This document shows positions 1-10,504 of a DNA stretch of 64,000 nt, in pieces. A model generated the notes under the pieces. It was given only the letters and a program-made list of their open reading frames with translations. It had not been told where the DNA came from and ran no database searches. The stretch is from positions 744,001 through 808,000 of the forward strand of contig BCIX01000003.1 of assembly GCA_001600095.1 (NCBI GenBank), given 5' to 3'. Numbering within the stretch: position 1 is the stretch's first letter; the number at the start of each line of letters is the position of its first letter. The DNA comes from Bullera alba. Its lineage: Eukaryota; Basidiomycota; Tremellomycetes; Tremellales; Bulleraceae. Made by a program: the position numbers and the translations under genes.

Positions 1-452
1 CCACCTCTTCGGCATCCAGCGTCACTGGCGCGCCCTCCGAGATCGCCTCTACCACTCCCGCTGCAAGCACTACGACTCCCTCCTCGCCCCCCGCTCAATC
101 CGCCCCCGCCCAGGAGTCCGCGGTTGTCCCTCAGCCAGGTCCTCAACCGGCTCCTACGACCTCATCCTCTCCCGCCCCCGCCCCCACCCCCGCACCTAGT
201 GCCGCTCCAGCGCCCAACTCGCCTCCGTCGTCGACCCAACCCCAGTCCCCAGCCCCTCAGGACATCGAGGAGGAGATTCTGGAACTCCTCCAAGAACTCA
301 AGGAGGGCCAAGAGGAGTTGTTGGCGAAACAGGATGAAATCCTGAGTCAGCAGGCTGAGCTGGAGAGCAAGCAGGATGCAGAGGAGGCCAGCTCGTCGAG
401 CCGCTTCGACGCCATTAGCGGGCTGTTGAAAGGCCTCAAGGGGTCAGCATAG
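1..452 (+). CDS. 3' end of a Ser/Pro/Ala-rich protein with a short C-terminal coiled coil (partial)
   Basis: The open frame enters from the left edge (codons start at position 3) and stops at TAG 450-452. The first ~80 visible residues are low-complexity Pro/Ala/Ser/Thr, including PAPAPTPAPSAAPAP. They are followed by a charged heptad-like helix (EEEILELLQELKEGQEELL) and a short tail ending GLLKGLKGSA. No start, signal peptide or catalytic domain is visible because the gene is cut by the window edge. The composition suits a disordered linker plus an oligomerising helix, as in many fungal cell-surface or scaffold proteins. I do not recognise the family. A competing frame at 124-345 is its antisense-like shadow. 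Confidence 0.7.
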   Translation, partial: TSSASSVTGAPSEIASTTPAASTTTPSSPPAQSAPAQESAVVPQPGPQPAPTTSSSPAPAPTPAPSAAPAPNSPPSSTQPQSPAPQDIEEEILELLQELKEGQEELLAKQDEILSQQAELESKQDAEEASSSSRFDAISGLLKGLKGSA

Positions 453-842
453 AGAGTTTTGTAATGGTGTGTGGGAGAAGAGCCAGGCTCGTGACGCGTG
501 ACGGATCAACGGACATTCATGTGCTCAGCACTACTGTACAGTAGACTACAAAGCACGACTAACTCAAGGACAATTCAGCAATTTTGGTATTTATGCAAAG
601 GACATTTCCCGTACTTGTGCAGTCCTGTTCCACAGATGCATACTGAGCGAGGATGCCCGCTGTCACACCGGCTATCTCCACCGACTTGCCCGGCGTTTCA
701 GACTCACTCGTTCGACGTTCGAGGCTGCCTCTGGCTGCCTGCATGTCGGATTGTTGTTGTATTTTACAAGCTACACAAGCTTCGGTGTCTGGTAATATCT
801 CTCGTCAAGCTTTGAATCCGAGTCTTGGACTGCTTCTTGAAC
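453..842. other. Intergenic, no gene seen
   Basis: This 390-nt interval lies between the 3' end of the first gene and the thioesterase start. It must hold the terminator region of the first gene and the promoter of the second. Open frames here are short and lack splice support. Confidence 0.5.
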
Positions 843-1765
843 ATGGCGTGCCGCAATTTCGTCCAGAACGTGAGCGTTCTCACTGCTCCAGAACGATGGG
901 ACATCGCAAGTTCACTGACTACGAATTTAGGCTTGGAACTCGACTCTCTCCAAGGGCGGTAAGTCCAGTCCCCCCTCCTTTCAGTCCATGTCTCATCAAT
1001 GTAGGCCACGACGCGAATGTCTTCTCAAATGTGAGCTCGGACAATGCCCATCCGCCAGTAGGAGATGTATAGCTGATGAAGACCTAGCTCAAGCTGGTGT
1101 CGGCCAAGCCGGGATATCTAAAGGCTCTGCTGCCTGTGGAGAAGCGGCATCTCAATAACCACCAGGCGAGTCTCACCTCCTTCCTCCCGAATCAGAATGA
1201 TCGCTGTGACTTGAGGGGTCGGCTGAGACTACAGTAGACTGTCCATGGGGGTGTGTTACTGAGCGTAAGTCGGGCGAAGGTTCAGTCTGGTAACGACTAG
1301 GACGTTGCTCGGGCGACGCTGACCCGATGTAGTTGACGGACACTATGACATCTCTCGCTTTAGCGACAATGGGTCTGACCTCGCCTACCGGCGTTTCAGT
1401 TAATATCTCAACCGAGTTCGTTCGGCCCGGAGGAAGAGAGGGCGAGGAGTTGATCGGTATTGGTGAAGTCGTCAAGATCGGTGAGTCACCTCCAACCCCT
1501 CATACCCTCCAGTACCTCATAAAGCATGCTACACCGCTCAGCACTGTATCCACCAACAGTTCACGGAAAAGCATGCGCACAGGAGTCTGACACGATCGTA
1601 GGCCGGACACTGGCCTACACCCGAGTCACGTTCTACACCCCAGACGACAAGGTCGTCGCGTATGGCAGTCATACGAAGCACATGGCGAAATCGAAACAAG
1701 TGACGGCGTTCTCGAAAGACGGACAGGAGGAGATCCCGCTAGATCCAGCGCAGGCAAAGTTGTAG
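843..1765 (+). CDS. PaaI/ACOT13-like hotdog-fold acyl-CoA thioesterase
   Basis: Probable acyl-CoA thioesterase of the hotdog superfamily, hydrolysing acyl-CoA to free acid and CoA. Seven exons join in frame: 843-869, 931-958, 1005-1030, 1088-1165, 1238-1264, 1333-1480 and 1602-1765, giving 165 residues. Landmarks in order are LKLVSAKPGYLKA (first strand), HLNNHQTVHGG (the HGG turn of the active-site helix), LTDTMTSLAL, a PTGVSVNISTEF strand, and RTLAYTRVTF...YGSHTKHMA, matching the human ACOT13 layout (TLHGG, GVSVDMNI, GKTLAFTSV, HTKH). The third intron (1166-1237) starts with GC, not GT; translation across it restores HQTVHGG exactly. Mitochondrial or cytosolic location is not decidable from sequence. 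Confidence 0.85.
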
Positions 1766-2040
1766 TGTTCCCGCAGGGAACAAGTACATAGAAACCAGAT
1801 CGTCCCAACGTGCAGCTCGAGATGCCGTTGGACAAAGGGTGACATCCTGGCCGACTCATCTTACTTTTTGCTCCGTACCCGTCACAAACCCCTCATACCC
1901 TACCACTTCACGGCGACCGGATACATGTCCATTGTCAGGCGTACAAGACACCCGAGTCTGATATTAAATTACTCATATGACACAGTGTAGAGACGAAGAT
2001 TGGATACACCAAAGCAGCACGCTCAATGACCCCCAACCCT

Positions 2041-3431
2041 CTACATCAAAAGCCAAGTACCACCGACGACCATGCTGACCATGGCGAAAACGCCACCGAC
2101 GATTCCGCTGCCGGAAAGGCCGAGAGGGGTGATCTTGCCAGCGGCACCGGTAGGCGAAGCAGAAGAGCCACCGCTTCCAGTTGGAGATGGAGCCGACGTC
2201 TGTGGGGTGTTGGCCTCGGTTCGGGTGACCTGGTTCTCAATACCCGAGGAGTAAGCCTCTCCAGCCGCCTGGGGGTTCGAGTTGGTGTTGAGGAGGATGC
2301 CGTCGATGACGTGGACGACACCGTTCTGGATGATAATGTCGGACTGGACGATCCTGGCGGTGGAGTTTGCGCTGCTGACGTAGGCACCGGTGGCGTTTGA
2401 GGTGAAGGTGAATGGGGAACCGCCGGCAGAGGTGTAGTTTGCAGAGGTCAATTCGGTCGAGTAGACAATGGAACCGTTGACGACGTGGTTGGCAAGGATG
2501 GAGGTGATGGCAGTGGCGTTAAGCTGGCCAAGAGCGGCAGCAGCACCGTCGCTAAGCTCGAGTCAGCAGTGTACGTATGGGGTAGAAACAAGGGGGACGC
2601 GACTCACATGGCAGAGTTGGCTGGGGCGAAGATGGTGATGGCCTCGGCGTTCTGCAATGGCTCGAGAAGACCAGCAGACTGCACGACACCGGCCAAAGAT
2701 GGGAGCAACTCGGTAGCGGCCTCGCCGAGCGTTGGTGGCAGGGAGAGAACAGTGTCAATGATGTAGACGTTCAAGTTGGCAGCGACGGCTGGGCCCGTGA
2801 CCGAGACGTTGGAAGAGGCCTGTAGGATCTGGAAGTTCGTGGCATCCGAGGCGTTCCTGGCGAGGACGAGTGGGGCGCTTCGGTTTCCTGGGAGAGCGTA
2901 GTCACCGGTGTTGAGGACGGTCCTGGCAATGGTGTGGGCAGGGGCGACGGCGGTGCCATTGACAGTGTAGGTGTTGTTCAGGATGTGGTAAGAGAGAATC
3001 GAGGTGAGGAGGGTGGTGTTGCTAGAAACCTCCTCTGGGACAGCAGCCTAATCGAGAAAGGTGTGGTCAGCGACATTGCCTCCTCGCCGTGCTAAGGAAT
3101 TGCTCACGAAAGCCTCGTTGTTGGGGGCGAAGACGGTCTTGTTACCGTTACCGAGCTCGGCGAGAAGGGCTTGGCCCTCTGGGGTGGCAGCAATGGCGGT
3201 AGCGACGCCGACCAGGCCGGTGAGGTTGGCAGCGCTACACTGGGTCAGCTCAGTCACCATAAACACTCAGCTCCTGACTCACTTGAGCGCGGTGATCACC
3301 TGGGTAAGGTAGTCACCACCGCCAGCGGAGCCGGAGGGGGCGGCGGCAGATGCAGAAGCCGAAGGAGCTTCCGACGACTGGGCCATAGCCAGCGGGGCGA
3401 GGAGAACGGGGAGAAGGGTCTTGAAGAGCAT
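2041..3431 (-). CDS. GPI-anchored fasciclin (FAS1)-domain protein
   Basis: Likely secreted adhesion or cell-wall protein. The start ATG (3431-3429) opens a classic signal peptide (MLFKTLLPVLLAPLAMAQS), followed by a short Ser/Ala/Gly linker. Two FAS1 domains follow. The first shows YLTQVITAL, KTVFAPNNEAF and SYHILNNTY. The second shows ITIFAPANSAM, ILANHVVNGSI and a terminal NGVVHVIDGILL. The C-terminus is a Ser/Thr/Pro/Gly stretch then a hydrophobic tail (GGVFAMVSMVVGGTWLLM) without charged residues after it, the pattern of a GPI signal. Introns split the domains (donors at ~3283, ~3110 and near 2600). Fungal FAS1 proteins function in adhesion and wall integrity; the specific role here is unknown. 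Confidence 0.85.
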
Positions 3432-3522
3432 CTTGAGTGTTGGTCTGTTGGTTAGAGTGCTGAAGGTGCTCTTTTGCCTTTTGGTCGAGTGGTGGGGACG
3501 GAGTCAAGAGTGAGTGCTCGAG

Positions 3523-3531
3523 GTTATATAT
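3523..3531 (-). promoter_or_regulatory. TATA-box-like element of the fasciclin gene
   Basis: On the minus strand the sequence TATATAACC lies about 95 nt upstream of the fasciclin ATG, a plausible core-promoter position. Assigned from motif and spacing only. Confidence 0.4.
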
Positions 3532-4301
3532 CCGTGAGTGAGGAACGATGGCGAGCTCGGTCAAGCTATGATGACTAACGGCGTGAGAAAATCACTCAAT
3601 CCATCAGCCAACCACCTCGATCCCTCTCGACTGACACCATGACATTTCCGCAGTCGCGAACCTGGTCGCGCTCGGGCTCAGACTAAGGACGTACTGTCCG
3701 TTCAAGGCGTTTCGCCCGTAGTCGGCCCGGAAAGGCAGGTCGGCGGCCCAGGCTGGGAGATCAAAGGGGACAGGGGCAGGGTCAAGCTTTACGACGAGTG
3801 TTGGTTTGGGTGGAAAGGACACATGCCGCCATCGCACAACGTCACGGGATCGAACGGACGGGCTTGGGAGTCATCATCGTCCCCTTTCAACGGCGAGACG
3901 ATTTACACAAACCGTGTTGCTTGGCTTATCCGTTCGTAAGGCACGCTCAAGCCCGAGCTACCGTGGATGTCGAGATCGATCGGAGAGGTCATGGGATCGG
4001 AAGAGGGACGGACCGAGTTCGCGGAGGCATCTAGGCATAACTCGCGGGTATCTCTCGCATGCGCAGAGTATATGGATGCAAATTGGACGGTTGCTCAGGC
4101 CTGCTCTCTGTAGGACTGCTTGAACGCTGGAGCAGGTCTTGAGAGACGTCGATACTCTACGCGCTGTGGTGATCGGACAAGCAGCTGCTCCCTCTTACGT
4201 TCCGAGAAGTTGTCCAATGTCCCAAACTCTCGAGATCCCGCCGATCTGGGGGGCACCGGGGCACCTCATTGCATCTCTCACCTCCGCCGACGCCTCCACC
4301 A

Positions 4302-4607
4302 ATGACGCAAGAGGATGCAGCGCGCAATGCCAAGCATTCGAGCTCGACTGCGCAAAAGCGCCGGAGATCGCGGAAGCGGGGGAGCTCAGCTGAGCCCGCG
4401 GGGGTGGACCTGTGTGGACATGTTGACAAGCTGTTCAAGATGAGTGAGGAACACTTCGAGAACACGTCGCACGCGGCCCGAGGTCGCAAGATGAGCACAG
4501 ACGAACAGAGAGGAACGCGTCTCAAACGCGTCTCAATCAGTATTCGAGATGCCAGTGATTGTACACCATCACACTCATCGGAAGCGGAGCCGTATAGCCT
4601 CGTATAG
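4302..4607 (+). CDS. Small hypothetical ORF (doubtful)
   Basis: An ATG-initiated 101-codon frame starting MTQEDAARNAKHSS, rich in Arg/Lys/Ser/Glu (TAQKRRRSRKRGSS), with no recognisable domain. It could be a short nuclear-type basic protein or a chance open frame; the antisense strand is also open here (4157-4651). No supporting introns or homologues could be identified. Confidence 0.2.
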   Translation: MTQEDAARNAKHSSSTAQKRRRSRKRGSSAEPAGVDLCGHVDKLFKMSEEHFENTSHAARGRKMSTDEQRGTRLKRVSISIRDASDCTPSHSSEAEPYSLV

Positions 4608-4905
4608 CGGTCAGTGACAGTGGCGTGCTCAGCACGTGCTCTGCTAATCAACCAGAGTCAACATCGAGCGCACGATGTGACAGGGTGATCACTAATACTG
4701 TAGGTGCTGATGAGCTCATGATCGTCAACAAAGCTGCACAGCTAGGCCAAAGGATATAAACAACAAAGGATCGCGAAGCGGACTGAAGCGGATCAGAGAC
4801 AAGGATTATCGATCAACGATCAACAGCACAACACACAGCAACACACGGTCATAAATACCTCACTATGAAACACCCAACGGCGGTCTGTGTGGTGTGTCCT
4901 GGTGC

Positions 4906-4945
4906 GCCTGAGCCTGCCTAAGCAGGCCTAAGCAGGCCTGAGCAA
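4906..4945. repeat. Four tandem copies of a 10-bp unit
   Basis: Consecutive units are GCCTGAGCCT, GCCTAAGCAG, GCCTAAGCAG and GCCTGAGCAA. The middle two are identical and the outer ones differ at one to three positions. Non-coding context. Confidence 0.8.
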
Positions 4946-5329
4946 CATCCGGTCTTCGAGTGTCAGCAAGAGATCGCGAAATATATCGGACAACCCGGAT
5001 CCCGATGAAAGACGGACGATCGAATGCCTTTGCCTCTGCCCAATGCAGACGTGCGATGATAACTGAGTAGGAGTACTGAATCGAAGGTCCGCTGGTGCAT
5101 CTCATACGCAGAGACCAGAGCTCAATCAATGACGGTCTACCCAATATGAGATATTCTACCAGAGGTACCAAAATGAATGCCAGGGGCCCTGTTGCACATC
5201 TCCCGCGTAGCCACTGTCCATACTTTTGGTGCCATTCCACATCATCTACTTGTAGATCCCAAAAACGACTAGTCATCGTGATTCCCAATCCAGCGTTCTC
5301 CACCTCAAAGAGGCGCTGGAGTTATTCCG

Positions 5330-7542
5330 CTATATCCGCCCAGCGAGCCTATCCTCTATCAGATCCGCGACGACCTTGCCCACGACCGTAATGCTCGTGC
5401 CCTGGAATCCCTCGGGGTAGTCGACAGGAGGGAGGTTGGGTGAGGTGAATGAGAAGTCGTGCTGGACGCCAAAGTGTCGGATCCCAAGGGCGTGTGCGGT
5501 CCATTGGTCTGACAGGGATGTCAGCTTGGGTCCGAGGCCTGATGAGAGGTATGGGGTGTATCTCAGAAGCGGACTGCCACCACTCACAATCTCTGGCGAA
5601 GCCCCCGGTGAAGAACATCTCAATCACGGCGCTCCTAGGCGTTGGCGGCATCCAGAGCAGGTGCGTCAGTCCATTCCCATGCACGCCTAGCATGATCTAA
5701 AGGGGCAGGTTTCGTCAGCAGTGCCCATCGAGAGTATAGCATATTTTGCGCTCACCGTCGTCCTTGCCGCAAGGGAGAATTGCTCCTCCTGGGTCAATTT
5801 CTCCGCCTCGACCACCTTAAATTCGAATCCGACCTTTTCGCTCCTTTCCTGTACCGCCTTGACCAATTCTTCATGCGATTCCTTGGTCAACCGCCTCCTC
5901 GAGCTCTGCCTCGAGATGTACGTCACCAAAGGCTTATACGTGCCCGCCTCTCTGAGCGGTTCAAAGTCCGACTGTCCTTTGGGCGTAGCTAGCGTTTTGT
6001 CCTTGTTGACGGGGTCAATGGCGCCATAACCTTCGAGGTTTCTGTTGATGATTCGCTCCGCCACGCCAGAGTATCGTAGGATTTGGCGACGAATTGGCTC
6101 CCACCACCATCTGGACGTTTCGCCAACGTGCATCGCGCTGGCAACGGTACGAGCCGTTGGACCCGTCCATGGGCCTCGGAAGGCGGCAGATCGGTCGGCC
6201 AAGAGGGCCCGGTCTAGGAGGTATGCGCTGGGCTTGTTGGAACGACTGGCTCGGGCGATATCCCTGAAGTCCTCCGGGTAGAGTAGAGACGTCGAGGGGA
6301 ACAGGGCGAATAAGATGGTCGGGTTGAATTTGGGTTTGTCTCGCCTGCAGTAGGATCAGTGTCTGGCGAATAGGTCATCTTTGATATGGCTCACCACTCC
6401 TCCACGTTCTGGTGTAGGAACCATATTCGCCGAGGGGGAGGAAGTGCTGTCTCCCCTGTCGGCCCGATATCCTGGTCCAACGAAGCCATGGCCCTCCAGG
6501 CTCCAAGGAGCAGTTCCGCCGCAAAGTGGTAGTAGTGGTCGATAACTGGGAGGAATCAGCGTCAGCGTCGGTCCTGCTCCCGGCTGGAGAATGGCGACGA
6601 AGCCTGAAATCCGGAGCTGCACTCACACTGCCCGTCGTTGAAGAGCCACGTCGTTCCAGCCATCTTGTACACCCTCGGACCCCATAGCTTCGCGGCGTCG
6701 TGCGGTTTGATGTAGATGATCTGCAAGAAATGGATTTAGTCTATCGCCCCGCCCCGACTCGGAGCACTTGGTAGACTCACTTCATCGCCATTGGGCTCCC
6801 GAGCTTCCGAGTTGCCTGGTTCGTTGTTCGCTGGCAGACCTGTCGAGGTCATCATCCGGAGTTCCGGCCAGTCGGAGGGATCATCCCTGCGACAGCGTGT
6901 CAGCTGGAGTACATGCACCGAAGAGGATAGCTGAGGTACCCACGTCACGACGTAGAAGCTCCCGTTGTACAGGTACAACCTCTCGAATAGCGTCCAACCG
7001 GGTTGATGACCCGCCAGGATCGTGACCTTGTTATCAAATTCATCATCCTCCATCTCTTCCTCCTCGTCCCACTGATCTTTGACCTCTGTGCCCGCCTTCA
7101 ACTCTGCCAATTCCGCCAACTCATCCTCCGTTGCGGCATTGTTCACTTCAGAGGACAAGCCGACTGAGCGGACAGTATCGCTAAACCCTTCCTCCCCGTA
7201 GCTTCCTTTAACAGCCCCTGTACTCCCGCTGGCCTTTGATGAGGAGAAGGACGAACGCCATGACCAGCCGCCGATCCCGTGTCCCGAATTAGGCGAGTCT
7301 ACCGCCGCTGAAGGCGTTGATGGCTGCGAGAAGAAGAGAAAGCTGAATGTCAACGTGACCAAACACAGGAGGACGTCCCGCTTTGTCGGGCGAAGCATGG
7401 CGTGAGCGGCGGGGTGGGTAGAGTGTGATGGTCGGGCGTTCGAACCGGAGAAATAGGATGTGGCCGGGGCGAAGAAGGACGGAGGGGCGACATGAGGTGA
7501 TCTAGGGGGTGAAGATGGTTTGAGAAAGTTCGGCAGCGACAT
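5330..7542 (-). CDS. GT61/DUF563-type glycosyltransferase, type II membrane protein
   Basis: Probable Golgi glycosyltransferase. The N-terminus is a cytosolic Ser/Pro-rich segment, then a single signal anchor (DVLLCLVTLTFSFLFF, about residues 55-71), an acidic stem (EEEEMEDDEFDNK), and a lumenal catalytic region. Landmarks are WLFNDGQFIDHYYHF followed by AELLLGAW, VTYISRQSSRRRL, and the family signature GVHGNGLTHLLWMPP near the C-terminus, comparable with the HGxxLTN/H block of GT61 xylosyl- and GlcNAc-transferases. The protein ends EDRLAGRI at 5330. Several short introns were inferred (for example around 6340, 6560-6640 and 6890-6945). Substrate is not deducible; in related yeasts such enzymes act on capsule or O-/N-glycans. 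ATG at 7542 chosen as the first in frame; a second Met 48 codons later is still upstream of the anchor. Confidence 0.75.
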
Positions 7543-8480
7543 GACGAGCAGGTGAGGTGTTTGATGTCAGGGTAGATGGAAGGTGTCTAGGGAAGGGAAG
7601 GTTGGGCCAGCTGCAGAGTGGTGGTCCCGTTGTTACCTGAGAGTCGCTGTGCGGATCTACCAGGTATAAGGACGAACAGTTGTCTCCTATCCGAGTGTGC
7701 TCGAAGCCAGCGATCTGTGTGTCTTGTGCGAAAAGCTCGAGCGCGAGCGAATATCTTTCCACCGCCCGTTGGCCGTTGCTCTAGAGATCTGATACCTTGG
7801 TCTGTATAGAGCCCGTGATGATCTGTCCACCTTCGAAACACCTTCCAGGAGTCTTGGTCGAGCACCTATCGCTGTGGCCGGGACTGGCGACTGATCACGA
7901 GCTGCAATGTTGAAATCCAATTGTGTCGCCAAAGGCTGGGAGGAGCAGCGGGTTATGTCGCTCGGACCTCGAGTAGGCGAAAACCCAACAGGACCAGAGC
8001 GTATGTAAGTTATAAGATGTCCGCCTCCAGCCTGATCGTCAAGCAGACTATGCGGAGAGAAGATGGCAGTGAAGCTTCAGTAGATGTGCTCGACGACGAA
8101 ACTACCGCGCCCTGACGCGCAAGTCCTGCGGGAAGCGGGAAGCGAAACCCGGCAAGCAAGATTAAGCAATTTACAGGCACGAGCCCGGACAGCTGACCGT
8201 CAGCTGCTCAGTCCGGTCCATCCATCGGTCCATCATCAAGTCCAAGATCCACACGCCAGTTCAGCTGATACACGAGTCGCCAACTAGTAGCGTGCGCGGT
8301 CTAGTTGTACATCTCAATCGGATCGTATATGAACTGAGAAGCCAGACAAATCTTGAGAAGCTATGAAGAGACTAAAATATCAATGCCACATGGTTTACCC
8401 CTTCGTTCCTTGCACCTGCGTCGATCCCGTTCCTCACTAGTGCCTGGAGACGTTCTACCGTCCTTCACCCACATCGGCCT
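7543..8480. other. Intergenic, no gene seen
   Basis: About 940 nt between the start of the glycosyltransferase gene and the end of the next minus-strand gene. It should hold the promoter of the former and the 3' UTR of the latter. Short open frames on both strands (for example plus from 8018) show no domain. Confidence 0.5.
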
Positions 8481-10064
8481 TTATCGTCTCTTGGGCAGCT
8501 CCTTGTCGGCGTATGCCTTGCCGAGGTAGCTGACAGGGGTCAGATCTGTCCATACCATGCGGCAGACAACTTACCCCTCGACACCGCTCAAGGTGAACAG
8601 ACCAGCAGCGACGGCAGTGACGGTTCGGTGGTCCCATCTTCGGTCCCAGTTCTGGTAGGTGAAGTATCCAAGGGTGCTCAGAACAGCGACGTTAACTACA
8701 CAAGTCGATCAGCTTCATACTCGGGTGAGGAATTAGCTGACTCACTGGCACCGGCAAGACCGCCAAAGACACCAGGTCGGAGAATGACCTCCCGAGCCTG
8801 ACCGTAGAACCTCGATCCCTCCCTCTTGGCTCGCTCAGCCTCCTCCCGGCCTTCGGGCGTGTTGAGGTACGACTCGGTGACGTATCTACGCGTATTGTTA
8901 GCGTTCAATACAAATCATCTAGAGAGCTTGACTTACCCCTCGGCGCCGAAGAGAGCAAGAGTACCGGCGACGGTACCGGCAACAATCTGTCGGTCCCATG
9001 GCTGGTGTCGTCGGGTGTAGGCAAAGTAGCCGATTGTTCCGAGGAGACCGACGTTGACTGCGATCCGTCAGTATCTGATCTTGTATGCACTTTCGATCTC
9101 ACTCACCAACACCCATCAGACCACCAAGAGTACCGGGTCGGAGGACAATGTCCTTGGTCTTCTCCCAGTATGGGCCGAGTCTGTTCTCGACGTCCTGCAG
9201 CTCGGCCTATAGGCTTATCAGCTTATCCACCAAAAGACGAGAAAAGCTGCTCACCTGAGCCTTCCTGCCGAGCTCTTTGGCCTTCTTCTCAGCATCGTGA
9301 CCGAGCTCGTTGGCTTTGGCACCAAGCTCGTTGGCCTTTTTGCTGGCCTCGTTACCGAGCTCGTTGGCCTTCTTCTGTGCCTCGTTTCCGACCTCCTTGG
9401 CCTTCTTCTCAGCGTCCCTACCAATCTCCTTGCCCTTCTTCTCGGCCTCTTGAGCCTTCTTCTCTACCTTGGCCTCGGCGGCTCGGAACTGAGCTCCTGG
9501 CTCTGGCAGCTCGACGTCGTGCTTGTTAGGAGCGGCGGTGGGTTTGGGGGCGGATTCCGAGGTGTGAGGCTTGTAGTCGTCGCCGTGGTTGATCTGGATT
9601 GGCTCTGGTCGGGCAGCCTCGACATTCTCAAAGTCGGGGTGCTCGACGTCGGATCCGGCGGGCAGGATGTTGATCTAGTGCGCGTGAATCGTTCAGGGAT
9701 TTGAATGGACAATCAGGAGGGTAGGACCAGGGTGTATAGCACCAGTGTCAGACGAGCGGAGAGCGCCATAGTAGGTTAAACATGGAAAATGTCACGAACG
9801 ATCAGTTAGTTGCATCGGGAGGAAGAGAGAACAGACGTCAGTGTCTAGTCGCTATTCAACTGTCTCCAACACTCACCTTGCCCTCCTCCCTGGTCACTTC
9901 GTGCTCTCCGGAGAAGTGTCCATCGGCGAGGAGTGGGTCTGGCTTGGGCATCTCTCCCTCTGGGACTGGCTGGTGTTAGCTTTGGTATGTCATGTGAACG
10001 CGACTACCAAGGCAGGCTTGTCACCAGACTCACTGTTGTGCGAAGCGACGGATGCGTAGGACAT
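8481..10064 (-). CDS. Membrane protein with amphipathic 11-mer repeats and a duplicated hairpin module
   Basis: Start MSYASVASHN at 10064-10062; introns then lead into IPEGEMPKPDP and INILPAGSDVEHPDF. The middle region (coded ~9240-9470) is a run of 11-residue units such as KKAKEVGNEAQ and KKANELGNEAS, an amphipathic-helix pattern seen in perilipins, apolipoproteins, LEA proteins and synuclein. The C-terminal part holds two similar ~60-residue modules, each with a V-x-L-R-P-G opening, two short hydrophobic segments and W-D-R/H...EGY (IVLRPGTLGGLMG...WDRQIVAG and VILRPGVFGGLAG...WDHRTVTA). The tail is basic (KELPKRR). The design suggests a protein of the mitochondrial outer membrane, ER or lipid droplets; resemblance to the yeast OM14 type is a guess. 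No enzymatic motif. Confidence 0.7.
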
Positions 10065-10504
10065 TGTGCTGTGGGTGAGGGTGTTGAGTTGGAAGACTTA
10101 TGAGGATGATAGAGCTGTTTCAAAGTTGTGTGTGAGGTATGAATGAGGATGGAAGGGGGTTTGCTCGCTCTCTTTGGTTTTGGATGCATCCAGCAGTTTG
10201 AGGCAGTTTCCCTGGAAAGTGATGGCCACCGACACCATACGTCATTGGACCTGGACCCCAGGCGGCAACGGGACCAAAATTGCGAGCACGCGTCGGGAGA
10301 TATCGGCACCTACCGCCTTAGCTGGGGTACGTGTTTAAATTAGATTTTGTGCTTGGGGTGGACGCGACGAAAAGAGGGTGGAGGTTTCACTCCCTTCCCT
10401 TCCCGCCCTTGCGAGAGATAGCGTGCGGTGATATGAGAACCTCGACGTGTCGTTGAACATTACTCACCACGACACGAGCAACAGATGCCCACGAGACAAT
10501 CGCG
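10065..10504. promoter_or_regulatory. Divergent promoter region
   Basis: 440 nt shared by two divergently transcribed genes (minus start at 10064, plus start at 10505). There is no strong TATA box; an AT-rich patch lies near 10330-10350. Confidence 0.4.

Larger units (their letters stand above)
3432..5329. other. Gene-poor 1.9-kb interval
   Basis: No conserved protein was recognised. Unspliced frames exist on both strands (minus 3604-3840, plus 4302-4607, minus 4863-5303) but none matches a family I know. A plus-strand TATAAACAA lies near 4755. The interval also carries a 10-bp tandem repeat (see 4906-4945). Confidence 0.4.

Noticed and set aside
36..350. Frame 124-345 (Arg/Pro-rich)
   Set aside because: Out-of-frame shadow of the partial C-terminal gene; the real frame ends in a coherent coiled coil and stop.
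4157..4651. 164-codon minus-strand frame
   Set aside because: Cys/Arg/Ser-rich shadow of the equally doubtful plus frame; no domain.
9005..9704. Two long plus-strand frames rich in Leu/Val or Pro/Trp/Ser
   Set aside because: Antisense shadows of the Lys/Glu/Ala 11-mer repeat region of the minus-strand membrane protein.
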